From Prevotella melaninogenica (GTDB lineage Bacteria; Bacteroidota; Bacteroidia; Bacteroidales; Bacteroidaceae), in contig NZ_CP072349.1 of the NCBI RefSeq assembly GCF_018127965.1, positions 1,492,001 to 1,556,000 of the forward strand: DNA of 64,000 bases, given 5' to 3'. Below the pieces are notes generated by a model that made no database searches, was not told the origin of the DNA, and worked only from the letters and a program-made list of their open reading frames with translations. This document shows positions 44,351 through 54,031 of the stretch, one piece after another (the first letter of the stretch is position 1; the number at the start of each line of letters is the position of its first letter). The translations under genes and the position numbers were made by a program.

Positions 44351-45688
44351 ATGGAAGTCGAAAAAATCATGCAAGCACTGGAGCAGAAGCATCCAGGTGA
44401 GTCAGAGTATTTACAGGCTGTACATGAAGTACTCATGTCTGTAAAGGATGTTTACAATCAGCACCCAGAGTTTGAGCGCGCAAGTATTATTGAGCGTATT
44501 GTGGAGCCTGAGCGCATCATCACATTCCGTGTACCTTGGGTTGATGACCAGGGAAAAGTACAGGTAAACATTGGTTATCGTGTACAGTTTAACGGCGCTA
44601 TCGGCCCATACAAGGGTGGTCTGCGTTTCCACGCATCAGTAAACCTCAGTATCTTGAAGTTCCTCGGTTTCGAGCAGACATTCAAGAATGCACTCACCAC
44701 ATTGCCTATGGGTGGTGGTAAGGGTGGTTCAGACTTCTCTCCACGTGGTAAGAGCGATGCTGAAATCATGCGTTTCTGCCAGGCTTTCATGAACGAGTTG
44801 TATCGTCACATCGGTCCTGACGAGGATGTTCCTGCAGGCGATATCGGTGTTGGTGGTCGTGAAATTGGTTACCTCTTCGGTCAGTATCGTAAGCTGACTC
44901 ACCAGTTCCAGGGTATGCTCACAGGTAAGGGCAGAGAATGGGGTGGCTCTATCCTCCGTCCAGAGGCTACAGGTTATGGTGCACTCTACTTCGTTCACCA
45001 GATGATGGAGACTCACGGTCTTGATATCAAGGGTAAGACTGTTGCCATCTCAGGTTTCGGTAACGTTGCATGGGGTGCTGCTAAGAAGGCTACCGAACTT
45101 GGTGCAAAGGTTATCACATTGAGTGGTCCTGATGGTTATATCTATGACCCAGAAGGCATTAGCGGTGAGAAGATTGAGTACATGCTCGAACTCCGTAACA
45201 GTGGTAATGATGTTTGTGAGCCATATGCAGAGAAATATCCTGGCTCACAGTTCTTCAAGGGTCGCAAGCCTTGGGAGCAGAAGGCAGATATCTATTTGCC
45301 ATGTGCTACTCAGAACGAGCTTAATGGTGAGGATGCCGACAAGATTCTTGTTTACAAGCCATTGTGCGTAGCTGAGGTTTCAAATATGGGTTGTACAGCA
45401 GAGGCTGCTGATAAGTTCACGGCAGCGAAGCAGCTCTTCGCTCCTGGTAAGGCTGTCAACGCAGGTGGTGTGGCTACATCAGGTCTCGAAATGTCACAGA
45501 ACTCTCTCCGTCTCTCATGGAGTCCGGAAGAGGTTGATCAGAAGCTCCATTACATCATGAGCTCTATCCATGAGCAGTGCGTGAAGTATGGTAAGCAGGC
45601 TGATGGTTACATCGATTATATTAAGGGCGCCAATATTGCGGGCTTCATGAAGGTAGCGAAGGCTATGCTTGCCCAGGGTGTCGTATAA
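44351..45688 (+). CDS. gdhA: NADP-type glutamate dehydrogenase
   Basis: The 445-residue hexameric GDH makes glutamate from 2-oxoglutarate and ammonia. It shows PYKGGLRFHASVN, LPMGGGKGGSDF with the catalytic lysine, PAGDIGVGGREIGYL and the Rossmann motif SGFGNVAWG. Length and motifs match the short hexameric class, usually NADP-linked in this phylum; cofactor choice is inferred. It has its own promoter. Confidence 0.96.
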   Translation: MEVEKIMQALEQKHPGESEYLQAVHEVLMSVKDVYNQHPEFERASIIERIVEPERIITFRVPWVDDQGKVQVNIGYRVQFNGAIGPYKGGLRFHASVNLSILKFLGFEQTFKNALTTLPMGGGKGGSDFSPRGKSDAEIMRFCQAFMNELYRHIGPDEDVPAGDIGVGGREIGYLFGQYRKLTHQFQGMLTGKGREWGGSILRPEATGYGALYFVHQMMETHGLDIKGKTVAISGFGNVAWGAAKKATELGAKVITLSGPDGYIYDPEGISGEKIEYMLELRNSGNDVCEPYAEKYPGSQFFKGRKPWEQKADIYLPCATQNELNGEDADKILVYKPLCVAEVSNMGCTAEAADKFTAAKQLFAPGKAVNAGGVATSGLEMSQNSLRLSWSPEEVDQKLHYIMSSIHEQCVKYGKQADGYIDYIKGANIAGFMKVAKAMLAQGVV

Positions 45689-45704
45689 ATAGACCAGTCT
45701 TTCT

Positions 45705-45739
45705 ATTCCCTCTCCTGCTCTCCAAAGCAGGGAGGGAAT
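45705..45739 (+). terminator. Hairpin between gdhA and the RlpA-like gene
   Basis: ATTCCCTCTCCTGCT (45705-45719) pairs with AGCAGGGAGGGAAT (45726-45739) with one bulged base. No T tract follows, so it may be only a partial terminator. Confidence 0.45.
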
Positions 45740-45779
45740 AAACTCTATGAGAGAAGGCTGGCGATACTAATAAATTAAT

Positions 45780-46574
45780 ATGTATAGAACCAAACTTCTC
45801 CTTATAGCGTTATTTGCGCTATGCAACGTCTTTACACTGACGATAAAAGCACAGTCAGATGGTAAAGCTTCTTATTATAGTAACGGATTACACGGTCGCC
45901 GAATGAGTAATGGCGAACGTTATGACCGTAATGCTTTTACTTGTGCACATCGCACACTCCCCTTTGGTACACGTCTAAAGATTACGAATCCTCGTAATGG
46001 TAAGTCTGTCATTGTCCGCGTTACGGATCGTGGCCCATTTGTTCGTGGGCGTGTCGTTGACTTATCCTATGCTGCTGCACGCGAATTAGGTACACTTGCC
46101 AGTGGTGTGGCTTACGTGAAGGTTGAGCTTGTACGCAAAGAAACAGAGATTCCATTCCCTTCTGAGTCAAATGTCACACTTGAAATACCTGAAATTGAAT
46201 ATGGTACTGCAGGCGTATGCTATGAGTTTATCCCTGAATGGGAAAAGGTTGAAGAGGATAAACCTAAAGAGATTGAGCGCAAAGTTGACACGCACTTAAA
46301 TAATAAAAAGAATCTTCAGCAAGGCAAGGTGGAGAAAGAAAACATTAGCGAGACACGCAAGCAGGTACAAACTTCTGCTCCAGCTAACCAGCAGGTTACA
46401 AAGACTAAGAATCAGGCGACAGCCCGTACCACTCCTGCTGCAACCAACCGACAGCAGACTGCTCAGCAGAACAAGTCAACCACACAATCTACTACGTCAA
46501 AGAACAATTCAAGTAGCAGTTGGACCAACTTCTTCAAACGTGTGAAGGATGGTGTTACTGGGCTTTTTGAATAG
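45780..46574 (+). CDS. RlpA-like septal ring lytic transglycosylase family protein
   Basis: The 264-residue protein has a signal peptide (TIKAQ) without a lipobox. The double-psi beta-barrel follows at about 25-120: ASYYSNGLHGRRMSNGERYD, HRTLPFGTRLKITN, VTDRGPFVRGRVVDLSYAAAREL. The tail is low-complexity (Gln, Thr, Asn, Lys) and ends in an amphipathic helix, WTNFFKRVKDGVTGLF. Unlike E. coli RlpA it has no SPOR domain. It is a cell-wall hydrolase candidate, next to gdhA but probably unrelated to it. Confidence 0.88.
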   Translation: MYRTKLLLIALFALCNVFTLTIKAQSDGKASYYSNGLHGRRMSNGERYDRNAFTCAHRTLPFGTRLKITNPRNGKSVIVRVTDRGPFVRGRVVDLSYAAARELGTLASGVAYVKVELVRKETEIPFPSESNVTLEIPEIEYGTAGVCYEFIPEWEKVEEDKPKEIERKVDTHLNNKKNLQQGKVEKENISETRKQVQTSAPANQQVTKTKNQATARTTPAATNRQQTAQQNKSTTQSTTSKNNSSSSWTNFFKRVKDGVTGLFE

Positions 46575-46660
46575 AAAAGAATAAGACATAAACAAGCAGC
46601 CCTCCCCGTCACCTCCCCATAAGGAGGGGCATTAATACCGTGATATCCCCACACTAAAAA

Positions 46661-47165
46661 GGTTCTTCCGTTAAATGTGTGGACGCTTTTCGTATTGCTT
46701 CAACGGAAGAACCATAGTTACTCATCAAACAAAAACATGGATAAGACAGTTAATTATCTATCCTATTATCATCCTCTGTCATTGAAAATCATTTCTTTTT
46801 AGACTTCGAACATCTGCAGACAAGGATGTGAAAAATCATTACATAATTTCGGATAAGACATCAATAAATAACGGCAAAACCACATACAAAAAGCAGCTTT
46901 GTAACCGACAGCAAGTCAATTAGTTATAAAGTAGCAAAGTAAAAGGTGCTTAATAGGACTTCAAAAGGGCGTTAGTAAGGGGCTTAAAGGGCACCTATTG
47001 CAAGTCAATTAGGCATCTTTTAGAAGCCAAAAGAGCATGTATTCAAAATTATGATGTGAAAAATTATGACAGAATAATAAGTTATTAGCCTAATTAGACC
47101 AATTAGACCAAATAGCCTAATTAGGCTAATAGGAATAAGTTGTTTGTAGAAATATGTTTAGCCTC
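46661..47165. repeat. MITE-like family, copy D (inverted)
   Basis: On the minus strand relative to copy A. The terminal repeat GTTCTTCCGTTAAATGTGT is intact (46662-46680) and a nearby CAACGGAAGAACC (46701-46713) forms a hairpin with it. The core is at 46942-47047. The other end is lost near 47165. Confidence 0.75.
47086..47130. repeat. Five 9-bp tandem units
   Basis: TAGCCTAAT, TAGACCAAT, TAGACCAAA, TAGCCTAAT and TAGGCTAAT follow without gaps. The last two units form the palindrome TAGCCTAATTAGGCTA. The run lies inside repeat copy D and is absent from copies A to C. Confidence 0.75.
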
Positions 47166-47366
47166 TAATGACCGATTTGGGTTAAAAAGAAATAGAGGCT
47201 GCACCAGTTTAATGATACAGCCCCATTCCGTCATTTAAAGTTTTAGTTATCAGTAGTTAGTACTTACACAATAATATCTTTATAACCTCTATTTAATCTT
47301 ATCCTTTTAGAATCCATATCGTAAGACGATTTGCTGACTCTTTATGATATCTATTTATCAACAATC

Positions 47367-48215
47367 TTACTTGCTGGTTCTTATATTGAATTCTGTCACT
47401 TTGCTTATACTCTTCTGACCCTGCAAAACAGTTAAAGCAAATCGTGCCATACCATCCTTTAATTTCTTATCAGCCTTCACAAGTGCCGTATAACGGACGC
47501 CCTTACCGGGTGCAATACTCTCAATGTGAATCGATGGACTGATGTAAATGTGTGCATTACCAGTTGTTTCCAACACTGAAGGCTGTACATCACTAACCGT
47601 CTTATCTCCTCGATTCATCACCTCAAAGATAATCTTACCCACCTCATTGCGTGACAAGACGCCATCTTGGTTATCATCAACAAAACGAGCATTGATAATC
47701 TCAATATTCGGTGTATACTGGTAATTACCTGCCAACTTATCCACACTTGACTCAGCTGGTGCCTTTGTATTTGGCTGTGCCGCACTGTAACTGCCTGTAT
47801 AATCACTGCCTTGGAAGTCGTAAATACGGTCGTCACCAGAATTGGTGCTATCAAAACCGCTTCCATCTACCCTATTAGGCTGTGCATAATCGTCTGTCTG
47901 ATTATAATTATCGTATCCTGATTGATTCCTTCTTTCACGTGCCTTACGCTGTTGCACCTTCTCGTAATGGTCGTGTACATCCTCTTTCGCACGTCTGTCA
48001 GCCTTTGCACCTGTAGAAGCACCTATGATAGCACCACCAGCCATACCAACAATCGTACCTATATCTGAGCCTCTCGCTCCACCAGCAATACCACCAATAG
48101 CGCTTCCAAGAATGCTTCCTAACGAGCCACCTGTGATAGCACCTGAGCCTGCGTATGTGCTGCAACTACTAAGCACCACGGCTGCCGAGAGGGAAAGAAT
48201 TAAAAACTTCTTCAT
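47367..48215 (-). CDS. Glycine-zipper lipoprotein
   Basis: Starting at the ATG at 48215, the 282-residue protein has a lipobox (LSSC, Cys18). A glycine-zipper hydrophobic hairpin follows at about 22-68: ITGGSLGSILGSAIGGIAGGARGSDIGTIVGMAGGAIIGAS. Then comes a charged, Asn/Tyr-rich linker (about 75-170) and a beta-sandwich-like end (about 170-282). The family is typical of small envelope proteins that embed in the outer membrane. It has its own promoter. Confidence 0.85.
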   Translation of the reverse strand: MKKFLILSLSAAVVLSSCSTYAGSGAITGGSLGSILGSAIGGIAGGARGSDIGTIVGMAGGAIIGASTGAKADRRAKEDVHDHYEKVQQRKARERRNQSGYDNYNQTDDYAQPNRVDGSGFDSTNSGDDRIYDFQGSDYTGSYSAAQPNTKAPAESSVDKLAGNYQYTPNIEIINARFVDDNQDGVLSRNEVGKIIFEVMNRGDKTVSDVQPSVLETTGNAHIYISPSIHIESIAPGKGVRYTALVKADKKLKDGMARFALTVLQGQKSISKVTEFNIRTSK

Positions 48216-48238
48216 AACTTGCAAATTCTTAACGTTGG

Positions 48239-48270
48239 CAAAATTAGCTACATATTTTCACATTTACAAA
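48239..48270 (-). promoter_or_regulatory. Promoter of the glycine-zipper lipoprotein gene
   Basis: On the minus strand TTTG (48267-48270), 20 bases, then TAATTTTG (48239-48246), a full consensus match, 24 bases before the start. Confidence 0.75.
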
Positions 48271-48363
48271 GATATTTCCCTACTCAGTGAGGGGAAAACC
48301 CTAAAGTTACTAAACATATCCTCCATCTTGCTGATTTTCAACAGTTACAAACAGCCACATTTA

Positions 48364-48957
48364 CTATGAGTCTATCGGCAGATATAGCATCAGATGATCA
48401 AACGCAATATAACGTTTACCAGCCCAAGTGATAATACCAATAGCATCATTCAACGTACAGTTTCTTAACTCTTCATGCTCAGAAACAGAAACTTTATACG
48501 ACTTTCCGTTCTCATCTTTTAGGTAAATAAAATCTGGTGTAATAGCTTCTAAGCCGAGATAAAACGTATAGGAATAGTCCTCAAAATCATTTACCACCTC
48601 TACTCCCTTTTCTGTTGGAGGCATCCAATCATCTTTTGCACGTGTCAATTGCATCGGACGAAACCAAGATACATCCATCATAAATGACTCAAATGCTATC
48701 TTCGTCGGGTTATCTCTACCGAAGAAAACAAAGTGTGGATAGGTAATATCATCCTTTGATAACTTGTCATTATTCAACCACTGCAAGACAGAACGAGGAT
48801 GCTGCACACAGGCATAATCCTCCTCATTCCGATAAAAACTTATAGTAAACTCTTGCTGATGCTGCTTACCAGCCTCGCCTTCCTTCTGAAAATAATGACA
48901 AAATAGATAGCTTGTTGATATCGCCCTGTCAAATATCAACAGACAATGGCAATACAC
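48364..48957 (-). CDS. Hypothetical protein, 5' end uncertain
   Basis: The 197-residue protein has no recognised family. It is rich in Asp, Tyr and Phe with a beta-like core (PHFVFFGRDNPTKIAFESFMMDVSW, ITPDFIYLKDENGKSYKVSVSEHEE). The only in-frame start is a GTG. A neighbouring frame just upstream (48912-48959) reads as a hydrophobic signal-peptide-like string and then stops. The gene may therefore have lost its proper start by a frameshift, or be a remnant. Confidence 0.45.
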   Translation of the reverse strand: MYCHCLLIFDRAISTSYLFCHYFQKEGEAGKQHQQEFTISFYRNEEDYACVQHPRSVLQWLNNDKLSKDDITYPHFVFFGRDNPTKIAFESFMMDVSWFRPMQLTRAKDDWMPPTEKGVEVVNDFEDYSYTFYLGLEAITPDFIYLKDENGKSYKVSVSEHEELRNCTLNDAIGIITWAGKRYIAFDHLMLYLPIDS

Positions 48958-49079
48958 CGAGTAATATCAATAGAAACACTACAAGTCAATAAGCATCTTC
49001 CTCCTGAGTTTGCAGCAGAAGTCCTTGCCCCCCTTCGTATCCTCATCCTCTACTCACAACTTCCTATATAGCAAAGAAG

Positions 49080-49111
49080 AATCCCGAAAGTTTATAATAA
49101 TCTTCGGGATT
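49080..49111 (-). terminator. Terminator of the leucine-rich-repeat gene
   Basis: AATCCCGAA (49080-49088) pairs with TTCGGGATT (49103-49111). On the minus strand it runs into CTTCTTTG. Confidence 0.7.
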
Positions 49112-49160
49112 GCTAATTCTACTCTTTCCGCTTTCTCATGCGGACAAGTTTGATGTCATT

Positions 49161-52136
49161 CTATTCAACTGCTACAACTTTTGAATAACCCTTCGTTTTA
49201 ACAATATAGATACCTGATGGTAGACTGACCGTCTTATGCTCTCTTACAATAGTAGAGAACATCAATTTGCCACTTAAGGTATAGACTTGCAAGCGTGTAG
49301 GCGATCCTGTCATAAAGCTTAGATAATTTTTACCCCCAGACACTTTAAGTGCATCATTAGAAAGAGTGTCTATTTGATCCGAAACTGTGAAGATTCCTCC
49401 AATAGTCACAGAAGAAGTAACCTTAAAATTAGGAGAATCTACTTCTTCATCATTAAGTGTCAAAGTTTCAAGTTTATATCCAGATGCGGGTATTGCTTTA
49501 ATGATAAGATCTGTATTCTTAGCCACCTTTGTACCCGACAGAACCTCAACACCATCTGTTGTAAATATCTTTAACGTTCCATATTCCGGCTCCTGTATTG
49601 TAATATATGCCATGTTACAACCTGTTCCATCGCCCTCGTAATCAATCGTCCAACCTTTCAACTTAGCAATAGAAGACTCAGCATGCTCGGCGTCATTATA
49701 CTCTCCTGCTTTTTCACCATGAACGAAAAGTGTGTTACCACGTGGCGTCTTCCCACTCTGGAGTTTAGGATAACGTGAAAGACTATAATAAAGATCATTT
49801 AAAGTACATGCATCCCATCCATTACCACCTACATTCAGATAGGTCAATCGTTCATGTCCCTTAAGGTCCAGCCCCTCTAATCTATTACCATCTACAGTAA
49901 GTGTCACAAGGTGAAGATTATTTTTTAAGTCTAAGTTTGAGACAGAATTATTAGAAAGCTGCAATGTCTTCAATGCAGGGTTCTTGCTAACATCAAGAGC
50001 AGTAATCTTATTATTTGAAACATAAAGTTCTACAAGTTCTGGCATATCCCTCACGTCAACTGCCTCTATCTCATTACTACTTATATTTAAATAAACGAGT
50101 TTCTTGTTATGACTTAAATCTAAGCTTTCCAGCCAATTATTTTTTACATCAAGATAAGCTAAATCAACAGCACCTGTAACATCTATATTATCAACTTGAT
50201 TACCATAAGCACGTAAATTAATAAGTTTACTATTCTTGCTAACATCTAAGGAACTAAGGTCTGAATAAGAACAATCAAAAGACTCAAGATCCAGTAGCTT
50301 AGAGACATCTATAGACGTAATAGAATTCATATACGTAGAAAGAGAACGTAAATGTATATTATGACTCAAATCGACAGCAGTTATCTTATTATCAACGCCT
50401 ACACCTGGATAACTTGAGAAATCAGCTCCTGTAACAGCACCATATATTGTTACAGTCGCACCAGACGTTTGCCCCTCTACGGTTGTTGGGGTTGATTTAA
50501 CCTTCACTTTTACAAGTTCGCCATCTCCCCAGTCAATTGAAACATCTTTATCCTCACCATTAACAGAAAGGAAATACTGTTGGTCTATACCTGTAGGAAC
50601 TGTTAGTTTGATATAATCATCATCACCAGAAACACTAAAAACGGGTTTTACAACCGCCGCTTCTGATACGACAAATATACTGTCAGCTATTAATTTTCCA
50701 TTCACCTCTACACCAACGAACTTTGAGCCAGCAGGTGCTTTAGCATCTATCTTAATTGGGAATCCAGGCAGAACTTTCCCTGTAACAGGTTCATAAGTTG
50801 CAAAATACCCATCATCAGGAATTTGACTTAGTGTATAACTACCTCCATTTTCAGATGATTGCATAGTTATAGAGACAGAATCCATAGACGCAGTAGCATC
50901 ACCATGAACATCTAATTTATAAGAATTGTCGGCATCATCATCTAAAATCCCAGTATTGGCATGTTCGTAGTTAGCCCCTGTTAGGAAAACATTCGTACGA
51001 TAAGAAGTACCTGTATGAGACGGCATTGCTTTGAAAGTGAAGTTTAGTGACTGAGGCGTAGTATTCTTACAGTCACGCATATCGAGGTGATTAAGTCGAT
51101 TAGTACCAATAGCACCATGCATATCAAGGAATTGTATTCCAGTATTCCGTACGCTCACACTACGTAAAAACCGTTGGTGAGATAAATCAATACGTTGTAT
51201 CTTCGTATTATCAATATTAATTGTATAAAGATTTGCAAGGTTAGACACATCTAAACGAGACAACTTCGAATCACTAAGTTCAAGCGTTGTTATATTCTTA
51301 TTACTACTTAAGTCAAGCTTTGCGATGTCAGTATTAGACGCATCAAGCATGATAAGTTCTGGATTATTTATAAGGTTTAGCTCTGTTATCTTTGTACCCT
51401 TTATAAGGAGTTTCTCAAGTTTAGTTTGTTGCGTAACGTCAATAGATGTTACTCCAATATTCCCGCTGATATCAACATCACGTAACTCCGGATAATTATT
51501 ACCCAATTCCAATTCTAACAAACTACCGTTCGCAAGATTAAGATAACGCAGATTAGGTAGACTGATAGGATAAAAGTGTGTAATATCTCCATCTGATAAG
51601 TCAATATTTGTTAGCTCTGTACTGCCATTAGGAAATAAGACAGTAGCCAACAATTCATTATGATTGGCTGTAAAGTTAGATAATTTCTTAAAATTGCGCA
51701 GGTCTAAACGCGTAATCTTATTATAGCTGAGGTCAAGTGTAACAAGATTAGGAGCACCAAAGAAATCAATACCTTCGTAAGTTAATTCGTTCTTCTTTGC
51801 TTCAACTTGCTTTAAATTAGGCTGATTCTTAAAAGCAAGATATGTTGCTTTTGCGTCAGAGACCTCAACGGCTGAGAAATCACCATAGACAATAATTGTG
51901 TCTTTAAGTAACTTTCCTGTTATCTTCTTATTACTACTCCAGCCTTCTAACGTAGCTTCTTGTTTATTACCATCTCCCCAGTCAACAAATACTTTGCTGG
52001 CATCATTGGTTCGAGTAACACGAAATTCAAAGTCTTGCCCTACGGCTGTAGATGTTGCAATCCTCATTTCACCACCTGTTTGTGCGTAAGAAGTTAAAGT
52101 CACAAACAAAGAAATAATTAGTAATAGTTTCTTCAT
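49161..52136 (-). CDS. Leucine-rich-repeat surface protein, T9SS cargo
   Basis: The protein has 991 residues from the ATG at 52136 (a second ATG two codons upstream is possible) and a signal peptide (TSYAQ). It consists of two similar halves. Each opens with a PKD-like strand (VFVDWGDGN near 50, VSIDWGDGE near 530) and continues with roughly ten 21-residue LRRs of the form LxxLDLSxNxI (about 100-350 and 580-800). A beta-rich linker lies between them. The tail, LQVYTLSGKLMFS...LPSGIYIVKTKGYSK, is a type A sorting domain. Such proteins resemble BspA-type or internalin-like adhesins; the ligand is unknown. Confidence 0.85.
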   Translation of the reverse strand: MKKLLLIISLFVTLTSYAQTGGEMRIATSTAVGQDFEFRVTRTNDASKVFVDWGDGNKQEATLEGWSSNKKITGKLLKDTIIVYGDFSAVEVSDAKATYLAFKNQPNLKQVEAKKNELTYEGIDFFGAPNLVTLDLSYNKITRLDLRNFKKLSNFTANHNELLATVLFPNGSTELTNIDLSDGDITHFYPISLPNLRYLNLANGSLLELELGNNYPELRDVDISGNIGVTSIDVTQQTKLEKLLIKGTKITELNLINNPELIMLDASNTDIAKLDLSSNKNITTLELSDSKLSRLDVSNLANLYTINIDNTKIQRIDLSHQRFLRSVSVRNTGIQFLDMHGAIGTNRLNHLDMRDCKNTTPQSLNFTFKAMPSHTGTSYRTNVFLTGANYEHANTGILDDDADNSYKLDVHGDATASMDSVSITMQSSENGGSYTLSQIPDDGYFATYEPVTGKVLPGFPIKIDAKAPAGSKFVGVEVNGKLIADSIFVVSEAAVVKPVFSVSGDDDYIKLTVPTGIDQQYFLSVNGEDKDVSIDWGDGELVKVKVKSTPTTVEGQTSGATVTIYGAVTGADFSSYPGVGVDNKITAVDLSHNIHLRSLSTYMNSITSIDVSKLLDLESFDCSYSDLSSLDVSKNSKLINLRAYGNQVDNIDVTGAVDLAYLDVKNNWLESLDLSHNKKLVYLNISSNEIEAVDVRDMPELVELYVSNNKITALDVSKNPALKTLQLSNNSVSNLDLKNNLHLVTLTVDGNRLEGLDLKGHERLTYLNVGGNGWDACTLNDLYYSLSRYPKLQSGKTPRGNTLFVHGEKAGEYNDAEHAESSIAKLKGWTIDYEGDGTGCNMAYITIQEPEYGTLKIFTTDGVEVLSGTKVAKNTDLIIKAIPASGYKLETLTLNDEEVDSPNFKVTSSVTIGGIFTVSDQIDTLSNDALKVSGGKNYLSFMTGSPTRLQVYTLSGKLMFSTIVREHKTVSLPSGIYIVKTKGYSKVVAVE

Positions 52137-52265
52137 AAGCATACAATTATCAGCACTGAGATTAAAAATTAGATAAAGAAAAAGTTATGGTACACTTTTC
52201 CTTATAAAACGAGAATATAATTACGAGTGTGCTTTTACATCGCAACATATATCAGGTTTATATCG

Positions 52266-52273
52266 CAAAAATA
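52266..52273 (-). promoter_or_regulatory. -7 box of the leucine-rich-repeat gene
   Basis: The minus strand reads TATTTTTG, matching TAnnTTTG; a partial -33 (GTTG) starts 19 bases further upstream. It gives a leader of about 125 bases. Confidence 0.5.
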
Positions 52274-52413
52274 AAAAAATAATTATGAAAAGCAACTCTA
52301 AAAAAGAATTTTAAACTTAGATGCACAAAAAATCAATAGAAAATTGAAAAGTTGATAATCAGAGAGAATAAATCCAATATCTATACATAGGCAACGTAGC
52401 AACTATATAAAAT

Positions 52414-52448
52414 AAAAAAAACTCCCGATACATTAAGTACCGGGAGTT
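52414..52448 (-). terminator. Terminator of the ribosomal protein operon
   Basis: AACTCCCG (52420-52427) pairs with CGGGAGTT (52441-52448), with GTAC/ATAC extending the stem. On the minus strand it is followed by T7. Confidence 0.85.
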
Positions 52449-52477
52449 CCTTATTATAGAGATAAAATCTATTCGGA

Positions 52478-52960
52478 TTATTCAGCCTTTGCCTCTTCAG
52501 CAACGTTCTCAGCAGCCTCTGCAGGTGCATCAGCCTTCTTTGTAGAACGACGGCTACGACGAGTCTTCTTAGCTTCAGCCTTTGGAGACTTAGCCATATT
52601 CTCATTGTAGTCAACCAACTCGATGAATGCTATCTGAGCAGCGTCACCCTGACGAGTACCGAGCTTGATAACGCGTGTATAACCGCCTGGACGATCAGCT
52701 ACCTTAACTGAAATCTCCTTGAAGAGCTCAGTAACAGCCTCTTTGTTCTGAAGATAACGGAATACAACACGACGTGAGTTAGTTGTATCATTCTTAGAAC
52801 GTGTAATCAGCGGCTCAACATACTTCTTAAGAGCCTTTGCCTTAGCAAGAGTCGTAGTGATTCTTTTGTGCTGAATCAAAGCAACTGCCAAGTTTGAAAG
52901 CAATGCAGCGCGGTGGTCAGCAGTACGACCCAAATGGTTGAATTTCTTATTATGTCTCAT
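52478..52960 (-). CDS. rplQ: 50S ribosomal protein L17
   Basis: The protein has 160 residues. The L17 fold ([45 protein letters not shown]) ends near residue 120. A 40-residue Lys/Ala/Glu-rich extension follows, as is usual in this phylum. It is the last gene of the operon, 58 bases after rpoA. Confidence 0.96.
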   Translation of the reverse strand: MRHNKKFNHLGRTADHRAALLSNLAVALIQHKRITTTLAKAKALKKYVEPLITRSKNDTTNSRRVVFRYLQNKEAVTELFKEISVKVADRPGGYTRVIKLGTRQGDAAQIAFIELVDYNENMAKSPKAEAKKTRRSRRSTKKADAPAEAAENVAEEAKAE

Positions 52961-53018
52961 TTTGTTTTTAACTTGTTGTGGATAAACCCGTCAACTTGTC
53001 GTTTAGACAACTCGTCAA

Positions 53019-54017
53019 CTATTCTTTATCCAATTTATACTTTGTAATGTCGGTTCCAAACGACAGATTCAGACTCTCGAGCAAATCATCAAGCTCAGAA
53101 AGCGATTTCTTACCAAAGTTACGGAACTTCAAGAGGTCCGTCTTGTTGTACTGAACGAGGTCACCTAATGTCTCTACATCAGCTGCCTTCAAGCAGTTGA
53201 GTGCACGAACACTCAAGTTGAGACTTGCGTCGGTCAACTTGGTCTTCAAGAGCTGGCGCATGTGCAGAACCTCCTCATCGAACTCCTGGTTGCCCTCTTG
53301 ATCTGGATTCTCAAGAGTAATCTTCTCATCAGAGAACAACATGAAGTGATAAATAAGAATCTTTGCAGCCTCTTTCAGTGCATCCTTTGGGTGGATGGAA
53401 CCATCGGTCGTAACTTCAACAACCAATTTGTCATAGTCGGTCTTCTGTTCAACACGATATGGCTCAACGGCATATTTTACGTTACGAATTGGGGTGTAGA
53501 TGGAATCGATTGGGAGTACGTTTACATCAGTGCAGTATTCACGATTTTCCTCAGCAGGAACGTAACCACGTCCTTTGTTGATGGTCAAATCAATCTGCAT
53601 AGAAGCCTTGGAGTCTAAATGACAAATCACCAAATCAGGGTTTAACACTTCAAATCCAGTCAGATACTTACCGATATCACCTGCTTTGAATTCGGTGGAA
53701 TTCTCTACGGTGATACTAACTTTCTCATTCTCGAATTCTTCTACTACTTGCTTGAATCGAACTTGTTTGAGATTCAAGATGATGTTGGTAACATCTTCCT
53801 TTACACCTGGAACTGAAGAGAATTCGTGCTCAACACCAGCTATACGGACAGTGTTGATTGCGAAACCTTCCAGCGATGAAAGGAGGATGCGGCGAAGAGC
53901 GTTACCAATGGTAACACCGAAGCCAGGCTCAAGAGGACGAAATTCGAACTTGCCGAAATGGTCATTGGCCTCCAGCATCACTACTTTATCAGGTTTTTGA
54001 AATGCTAATATCGCCAT
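53019..54017 (-). CDS. rpoA: RNA polymerase alpha subunit
   Basis: The 332-residue protein has the N-terminal dimerisation domain ([28 protein letters not shown]) and the C-terminal domain that binds UP elements and activators ([46 protein letters not shown]). It lies between rpsD and rplQ, the conserved alpha-operon order. Confidence 0.98.
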   Translation of the reverse strand: MAILAFQKPDKVVMLEANDHFGKFEFRPLEPGFGVTIGNALRRILLSSLEGFAINTVRIAGVEHEFSSVPGVKEDVTNIILNLKQVRFKQVVEEFENEKVSITVENSTEFKAGDIGKYLTGFEVLNPDLVICHLDSKASMQIDLTINKGRGYVPAEENREYCTDVNVLPIDSIYTPIRNVKYAVEPYRVEQKTDYDKLVVEVTTDGSIHPKDALKEAAKILIYHFMLFSDEKITLENPDQEGNQEFDEEVLHMRQLLKTKLTDASLNLSVRALNCLKAADVETLGDLVQYNKTDLLKFRNFGKKSLSELDDLLESLNLSFGTDITKYKLDKE

Positions 54018-54031
54018 TAATTTAATGAATT

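Larger units (their letters stand above)
46575..47366. other. 790-bp intergenic region
   Basis: It contains a small GC-rich hairpin past the RlpA-like gene (CCTCCCC/GGGGAGG near 46613-46628), repeat copy D, a 9-bp tandem run and AT-rich DNA. No gene is recognised. Confidence 0.75.
52143..52477. other. Intergenic region between LRR gene and ribosomal operon end
   Basis: It contains the LRR gene leader and promoter and the terminator of the ribosomal operon. No gene is seen. Confidence 0.75.
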
